Under the pieces are notes generated by a model. That model did no database searches. It saw only the letters and a program-made list of their open reading frames with translations, and had not been told where the DNA came from. Positions 59,927-64,000 of a stretch of 64,000 bases of DNA are shown piece after piece. Numbering within the stretch: position 1 is the stretch's first letter; each line of letters opens with the position of its first letter. The stretch comes from Salinisphaera sp040361255 (GTDB lineage Bacteria > Pseudomonadota > Gammaproteobacteria > Nevskiales > Salinisphaeraceae), in NCBI RefSeq assembly GCF_040361255.1, contig NZ_APNG01000021.1, positions 1 through 64,000 of the forward strand, given 5' to 3'. A program made the translations under genes and the position numbers.

Positions 59927-60772
59927 ATGGCAGGGCGCCCTATTCTGGTATTCGACTCCGGCATCGGCGGGTTGACGGTGCTGCGCGAGATTCGGCGCGT
60001 ACTGCCCGAACAGCGCTTCGTCTATGTCGCCGATGATGCCGGCTTTCCCTATGGCGACTGGGACGAGGCGCGCCTGCGCGAACGCCTGATCGGCCTGATC
60101 GGCGAACTGCTGACCGCCTATACACCGGCGATCGTGGTCATTGCCTGCAACACGGCGGCCACGCTCGCGCTCGCGGATCTACGCGCGGCTTATCCCGAGG
60201 CCTGCTTCGTCGGCACGGTACCGGCCATCAAACCGGCCGCCGAACAAAGCCGTTCCGGTCTGATTTCGGTTCTGGCTACGCCGGCCACCATCCAACGCGC
60301 CTATACCCGCCACCTCATCGATACCTTCGCTGCCCACTGCGAACTCACGCTGGTGGGCAGCCGCCATCTTGCACGCCTGGCCGAGGCCCATGTGCGCGAT
60401 GGCGCCTGCGACCGCGATATGATTCGTGGCGAGATCGCGCCCTGTTTCGTCGAAAAGGCGCAGCAAAAAACGGATATCGTGGTACTCGCCTGTACCCATT
60501 ACCCGTTGCTGGCTGACTTGTTCAAACAGCTTGCGCCGTGGCCGGTTTTCTGGCTCGACCCGGCCCCGGCGATCGCCCGACACGTATTCAACATCGCTCG
60601 GACGGTGCCCCGTGATCGCCCCACGCTTGCCTGGCCTAACGACAGGCCAACCGATTGGGCCGTATTCACAGCCGGTGCCCCTGAGGCGCCTGTCGAACGA
60701 CTCATGCAGCAATTCGGTCTGGTCAGCGACAACACATACACGGCGACCCAGCGCGGCGAGTTCGCGCGGTAA
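59927..60772 (+). CDS. murI: Glutamate racemase
   Basis: A 281-residue enzyme making D-glutamate for peptidoglycan. Both catalytic Cys motifs are visible, VIACNTAATLA near residue 72 and VLACTHYPLL near 188, with the opening FDSGIGGLTVL and PYGDW. The length is normal. ATG 59927 begins right at MAGRPILVFDSGIGG; the frame is open further upstream into hpxW but lacks family sequence. It follows hpxW after 64 bases, probably by chance rather than function. Confidence 0.93.
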   Translation: MAGRPILVFDSGIGGLTVLREIRRVLPEQRFVYVADDAGFPYGDWDEARLRERLIGLIGELLTAYTPAIVVIACNTAATLALADLRAAYPEACFVGTVPAIKPAAEQSRSGLISVLATPATIQRAYTRHLIDTFAAHCELTLVGSRHLARLAEAHVRDGACDRDMIRGEIAPCFVEKAQQKTDIVVLACTHYPLLADLFKQLAPWPVFWLDPAPAIARHVFNIARTVPRDRPTLAWPNDRPTDWAVFTAGAPEAPVERLMQQFGLVSDNTYTATQRGEFAR

Positions 60773-61135
60773 CGGCGTTTACCGTGATATGAGGCGCTGG
60801 ATTTTCGAACGATTCGCCGCCCTTTAAAAGTCGTAAGAACAATTCATTACGACTATTTCGGCACGAACACGCGTAACGGCGACTTCAAGGCGCCCATATC
60901 TAAACCGCTGGTTTACCGACATAAATCTTAAAAGAAAACATTTAGCAAATTCAGGCGCCCGGCTTTAAAGACGTTTTCGCCCTGCGACTACGATACGTCG
61001 GCCGTGCCCGGGCCGAGTTGCGGCCCCGTATCTGAAACAAAACGGCTGTGCTACAACGAACCCAAACCAGAATAAGCAGTCGAGGCGGCCAACCCGCCCA
61101 ACGATTGCAACGGCCACGCCGTGAGAGGAGAACCC
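60773..61135. other. Intergenic region before the desaturase pair
   Basis: 363 bases, partly AT-rich (60890-60960), holding the hairpin at 60829-60854 and probably the promoter of the reductase/desaturase operon. No coding frame is convincing. Confidence 0.45.
60829..60854. promoter_or_regulatory. Inverted repeat AGTCGTAA/TTACGACT
   Basis: Perfect 8-bp arms at 60829-60836 and 60847-60854 with a 10-base centre. It lies 57 bases after murI and about 280 before the reductase, so it may be the murI terminator (followed by ATTTC) or an operator of the fatty-acid genes. Confidence 0.4.
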
Positions 61136-62194
61136 ATGAAGCCGATCGTCAAGAAGGTGTTGCAAAGCTCTTTGGCCGAGTCGTTGACCACGCCCTTGTC
61201 GGTCGACCATTACCTGGGGCTGATCGACAGCAAGCTCTCGGTCAACGAACCGCGTGGGCGTATCGCTGATATCGAGCGCCAGACCGAAGACAGCGTGACC
61301 CTGACGATCGACCCGAACGACAACTGGATCACACCGCGTCCGGGCCAGCATATTCTCTTCGGTATCGATCTCGACGGCGTTCGCTACCGCCGCTGTTTTT
61401 CGATCGCCAGTGCCGCCCGCGACAAGCGCGTGGAAATCACGGTCAAACGCAATGGCGACGGCGTGGTGAGCAATTTCCTGGTCGACCACGCCAAAGCCGG
61501 TCAGCTGGTCTATCTCAGCCACCCGGAAGGCGAGTTCTATCCCAATGTCGAACCGCCGGCCAAGGCATTTCTGCTGAGCGCGGGCAGCGGCATCACGCCG
61601 GTGATGAGCATTCTGCGCTCCTGGATCGATAAAGATGAGCTGCCGGACGTGGTGTTCATGCACTACGCCAGCACCGATGAAGACATGATCTATACCGGCG
61701 AGGTCGAAGCGCTGGCCAAAGACCATGACGCGCTGAAGCTGATCGTCCGCTATACCCAGGAGCACGGTCGTATCGATGGCGAAACGCTCGATCGCGATGT
61801 GCCCGAGCTTGGCGAACGCATGACCTGGCTATGCGGGCCATCGGGCTTCATGGACGCGGCCGAGTCTTTGCTCGACTCGCGCACGACCAAACCCATCTTT
61901 CGCGAGCAGTTCGAGGCCAGCCGCCGCGAAGCCGCCCAGGGCGAAGGCGAAGTTCATTTCATCAAGTCCGACGTGGCGGCCTCCGGCGATGAAGGCTCAC
62001 TGCTGGAAGTGGCCGAAAGCGCCGGGCTGAACCCGCCCTACGGCTGTCGCATGGGCATCTGCCATAGCTGCAAATGTCGTGTCAGCGAGGGCACGGTTCG
62101 CGATCTGCGCAACAACGAAGTGCGCGAGATCCGCGATACCGACATCCAGATCTGTATCCATGCCGCGGCGGGCGACGTCGCGCTGGAAATCTAA
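61136..62194 (+). CDS. Ferredoxin-reductase-type oxidoreductase, desaturase electron donor
   Basis: A 352-residue flavin/iron-sulfur reductase. An FAD-binding barrel with RRCFSIAS near residue 88 is followed by the NAD(P) domain with LLSAGSGITPVMSIL near 147 and LCGPSGFMDA near 237, then a C-terminal plant-type [2Fe-2S] domain with CRMGICHSCKC and a final Cys in IQICIHAA. This matches the reductases that feed electrons to acyl-chain desaturases (DesC of Pseudomonas, Rv3230c of mycobacteria). ATG 61136 has GAGAGGAG upstream. The desaturase gene follows after 50 bases. Confidence 0.88.
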   Translation: MKPIVKKVLQSSLAESLTTPLSVDHYLGLIDSKLSVNEPRGRIADIERQTEDSVTLTIDPNDNWITPRPGQHILFGIDLDGVRYRRCFSIASAARDKRVEITVKRNGDGVVSNFLVDHAKAGQLVYLSHPEGEFYPNVEPPAKAFLLSAGSGITPVMSILRSWIDKDELPDVVFMHYASTDEDMIYTGEVEALAKDHDALKLIVRYTQEHGRIDGETLDRDVPELGERMTWLCGPSGFMDAAESLLDSRTTKPIFREQFEASRREAAQGEGEVHFIKSDVAASGDEGSLLEVAESAGLNPPYGCRMGICHSCKCRVSEGTVRDLRNNEVREIRDTDIQICIHAAAGDVALEI

Positions 62195-62244
62195 CAGGCG
62201 TTCTCGACGCAAGAACGTCGTCATATCCACCCGAGGAGCACACC

Positions 62245-63417
62245 ATGGGCCGACCGACACATTTAAGCGACGCCGACGTCGAACAACTCGGCGCCGAGCT
62301 CGACGCGCTGCGCGATGAAGTCATGAACAGCTTGGGCGAAGAAGACGCCCGTTATATCTATCGCGTGCTCAATACCCAGCGGTTTTCCGAAGTCGCGGGC
62401 CGCGCATTGCTATTCGCGGGCATTTTCCCACCCGCCTGGCTGGCAGGTACGGCGTTGCTATCCGTCTCCAAAATTCTGGAGAACATGGAGATCGGCCATA
62501 ACGCGATGCACGGCCAGTGGGACTGGATGCACGACCCAGCACTGGATTCGGCTACCTACGACTGGGACAACACCTGCCCCGGCCGACAATGGAAGCACTC
62601 GCACAACTACATGCACCACACCTATACCAATATCGTGGGCATGGATCGCGATGTGGGCTACTCGATCCTGCGCATGAGCGAAGAACAGAGATGGAACCCG
62701 GCGTTCCTGTTTCAGCCGTTCTATGTGCTCGTACTCGCCGCCTTGTTCCAGTGGGGCGTAGCCCTGCACGATCTCGAATGGGAGCGCCTGGGCAAGGACA
62801 AGAGCTATGCCGAGGCGCTATCGCAGGGCCGCGATATCTGGCGCAAGGTCCGCCGGCAGGTGCTCAAGGACTACGTGCTGTTCCCGGTACTGGCCGGCCC
62901 GATGGCGCCGTTCGTGTTCTCCGGCAATCTGGTGGCTAACCTTAACCGGAACCTGTGGTCGTTCACGATTATCTTCTGCGGTCATTTCACCGAACAGGCC
63001 GAGATGTTCCGTATCGAAGAAACCGAAAGTGAAACCCAGGGCGAGTGGTATCTGCGCCAGATGCTCGCCTCGTCGAACGTCACCGGTTCCAAGTTCTTTC
63101 ATATCATGGGCGGCCATTTGGGCTACCAGATCGAGCATCATCTATTTCCGGATATGCCCTCGAATCGGTACCGTCAGATCGGGCCCAAGGTCGAGGCGAT
63201 CGCCAAGCGCTACCACCTCAACTACAACACCGGCCCGTTATCCAAACAGCTCGGCGGTGTGGCCAAGCGAATCGTGCGCATGGCGCTGCCGCATCGGCGC
63301 AAGCGCAAGGGCCCCATGCCCTCGAGCATCCACCACGAACGCCCGGCCGCCAAGACCCAGGCCAAGCGACGCTCGCAGGTCAACGGCTCCGCCTCCGCTG
63401 CAGCGGCCGCGCACTAG
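62245..63417 (+). CDS. Membrane fatty-acid (acyl-CoA) desaturase
   Basis: A 390-residue membrane di-iron desaturase. The three His boxes are present: HNAMH near residue 84, HNYMHH near 120 and QIEHHLF near 295, with hydrophobic pairs between them. Gln heading the third box is seen in the DesA3/front-end-like branch. It introduces a cis double bond into acyl chains, keeping membranes fluid, with electrons from the adjacent reductase. The C-terminal 40 residues are basic and Ala-rich, a likely cytosolic tail. The ATG has GAGGAG upstream. Confidence 0.9.
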   Translation: MGRPTHLSDADVEQLGAELDALRDEVMNSLGEEDARYIYRVLNTQRFSEVAGRALLFAGIFPPAWLAGTALLSVSKILENMEIGHNAMHGQWDWMHDPALDSATYDWDNTCPGRQWKHSHNYMHHTYTNIVGMDRDVGYSILRMSEEQRWNPAFLFQPFYVLVLAALFQWGVALHDLEWERLGKDKSYAEALSQGRDIWRKVRRQVLKDYVLFPVLAGPMAPFVFSGNLVANLNRNLWSFTIIFCGHFTEQAEMFRIEETESETQGEWYLRQMLASSNVTGSKFFHIMGGHLGYQIEHHLFPDMPSNRYRQIGPKVEAIAKRYHLNYNTGPLSKQLGGVAKRIVRMALPHRRKRKGPMPSSIHHERPAAKTQAKRRSQVNGSASAAAAAH

Positions 63418-63453
63418 AACGAAGCGCTGGCCGGCCGAATTGGCCAGATATGT

Positions 63454-63487
63454 AGGCGGCGCACTACCTTGAAGTAGCGCGCCGCCT
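63454..63487. terminator. Hairpin between the convergent desaturase and symporter genes
   Basis: AGGCGGCGC (63454-63462) pairs perfectly with GCGCCGCCT (63479-63487), with ACTAC/GTAG pairing inside. Located 36 bases after the desaturase stop and 23 before the symporter stop, it is probably a bidirectional terminator. Confidence 0.65.
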
Positions 63488-63510
63488 GCGAACGCTATCA
63501 GCAACCAAGG

Positions 63511-64000
63511 TTAGGCGTTGCGATATTCCGCCGCGAGCGCCGCATCGACCGGCTTGGTCATGAGGCTCACGGCCACGAACACCGCGATGTTGCACAACAG
63601 GCCGACCAGGCCCGCGTTCATGTCCCAGGGCGTGGCGTCGGCCACGATCTGGTAGTAGTAGTTGACGCCAATGCCGACCACCATTCCGCTGATCGCGCCC
63701 GCTGCAGTGCCGCGTTTCCAGATCAATGCACCATAGACCGCCGGCACGAACTGGGCGATCGAGCCATAGGCACCGACCAGCAAGGCAATGATCCCGGCCG
63801 CGCCGAAGATCGACAGCCAGTACGCTGCCGCGCCGATACCGACCACGGCCAGGCGCATGATCCAAATCTGGGCGCGTTCGGACAGATCGGGCTTGAGCGC
63901 CCGACAGATATCGCGCCCGAAGGACACCGAACCGCCGTGGGTAATCGCATCCGACGACGACATGGCCGCCGCCAGCGAGCCGGCGCCGATCAGGCCATAC
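63511..64000 (-). CDS. Sodium:solute symporter family transporter, 3' part only
   Basis: An open frame entering at the window edge and ending at 63511 gives at least 162 residues. It reads GLIGAGSLAAAMSSSDA at the edge, which is the conserved AAxMSSxD region of helix 8 in the SSS family. Four or so helices follow (ALLVGAYGSIAQFVPAVYGALIW, AGAISGMVVGIG, VGLLCNIAVFVAVSL). The rest lies beyond base 64000. It is unrelated by context to the symporter at 19765. The substrate is unknown. Confidence 0.85.
   Translation of the reverse strand, partial: YGLIGAGSLAAAMSSSDAITHGGSVSFGRDICRALKPDLSERAQIWIMRLAVVGIGAAAYWLSIFGAAGIIALLVGAYGSIAQFVPAVYGALIWKRGTAAGAISGMVVGIGVNYYYQIVADATPWDMNAGLVGLLCNIAVFVAVSLMTKPVDAALAAEYRNA

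Overview
This window looks like chromosomal DNA of a high-GC, Gram-negative gammaproteobacterium. Supporting genes include a GpmA-type phosphoglycerate mutase, glutathione reductase, oligopeptidase A, exonuclease III, glutamate racemase, a YhcB/ZapG-like protein, lipoproteins, Tat substrates and outer-membrane CopB. Codon usage is strongly G/C-ending, and GTG or TTG starts are frequent. Gene content with an osmolyte-binding protein and many transporters would fit a halophile such as Salinisphaera, but that placement is inference. I found no rRNA, tRNA, CRISPR array, transposase or phage gene.

Layout. (1) 1-10.2 kb: a palindrome-rich spacer, then mostly housekeeping genes: an FMN-dependent hydroxy-acid oxidase, yhcB, a CoA-binding protein, a lipoprotein, an HEXXH protein, gpmA, a 3D-domain protein, a lipoprotein esterase, gor and prlC. 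(2) 10.2-18.5 kb: a minus-strand catabolic cluster with GntR, two carboxymuconolactone-decarboxylase-like proteins, a cupin, two beta-hydroxyacid dehydrogenases, an MFS carrier, an aldehyde dehydrogenase, a NIPSNAP protein and a metallo-beta-lactamase-fold lactonase-like enzyme. It looks like a pathway for a lactone or hydroxy-acid substrate that I cannot name. (3) 18.8-24.3 kb: xthA; a LysR-controlled operon of a carbon-nitrogen hydrolase, a sodium:solute symporter and a 31-residue membrane protein that looks like its small accessory subunit; and a Gfo/Idh oxidoreductase. (4) 24.5-32 kb: a copper island with a DUF411 protein, a His/Cys-rich exported protein, a cytochrome c with a His-rich tail, multicopper oxidase CopA, CopB with a frameshifted signal peptide, a CueR-like MerR regulator behind a 19-bp-spacer promoter, and a Cu(I) P-type ATPase.

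(5) 32-37.5 kb: a DUF2267 protein, an MFS carrier and two c-di-GMP enzymes. (6) 37.7-47.6 kb: a five-gene peptide-type ABC importer with a Tat-exported binding protein, a repeat-rich spacer, an amino-acid ABC system with permease and ATPase fused in one chain, and an orphan glycine-betaine-type binding protein. (7) 47.7-59.9 kb: the most interesting region. A molybdenum-hydroxylase operon (amidohydrolase, large, medium and small subunits, CoxG-like protein, DUF1116/AllG-like protein) lies beside a MarR regulator, HpxZ, an amidase and, divergently, an HpxW-like oxamate amidohydrolase. A 16-base palindromic word is shared by the two promoter regions. I read this as one regulon for degrading an N-heterocycle or amide through oxalurate- or oxamate-like intermediates. 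(8) 59.9-64 kb: murI, a flavin/2Fe-2S reductase with a fatty-acid desaturase (an acyl-chain desaturation pair), and the 3' end of a second sodium:solute symporter cut by the window edge.
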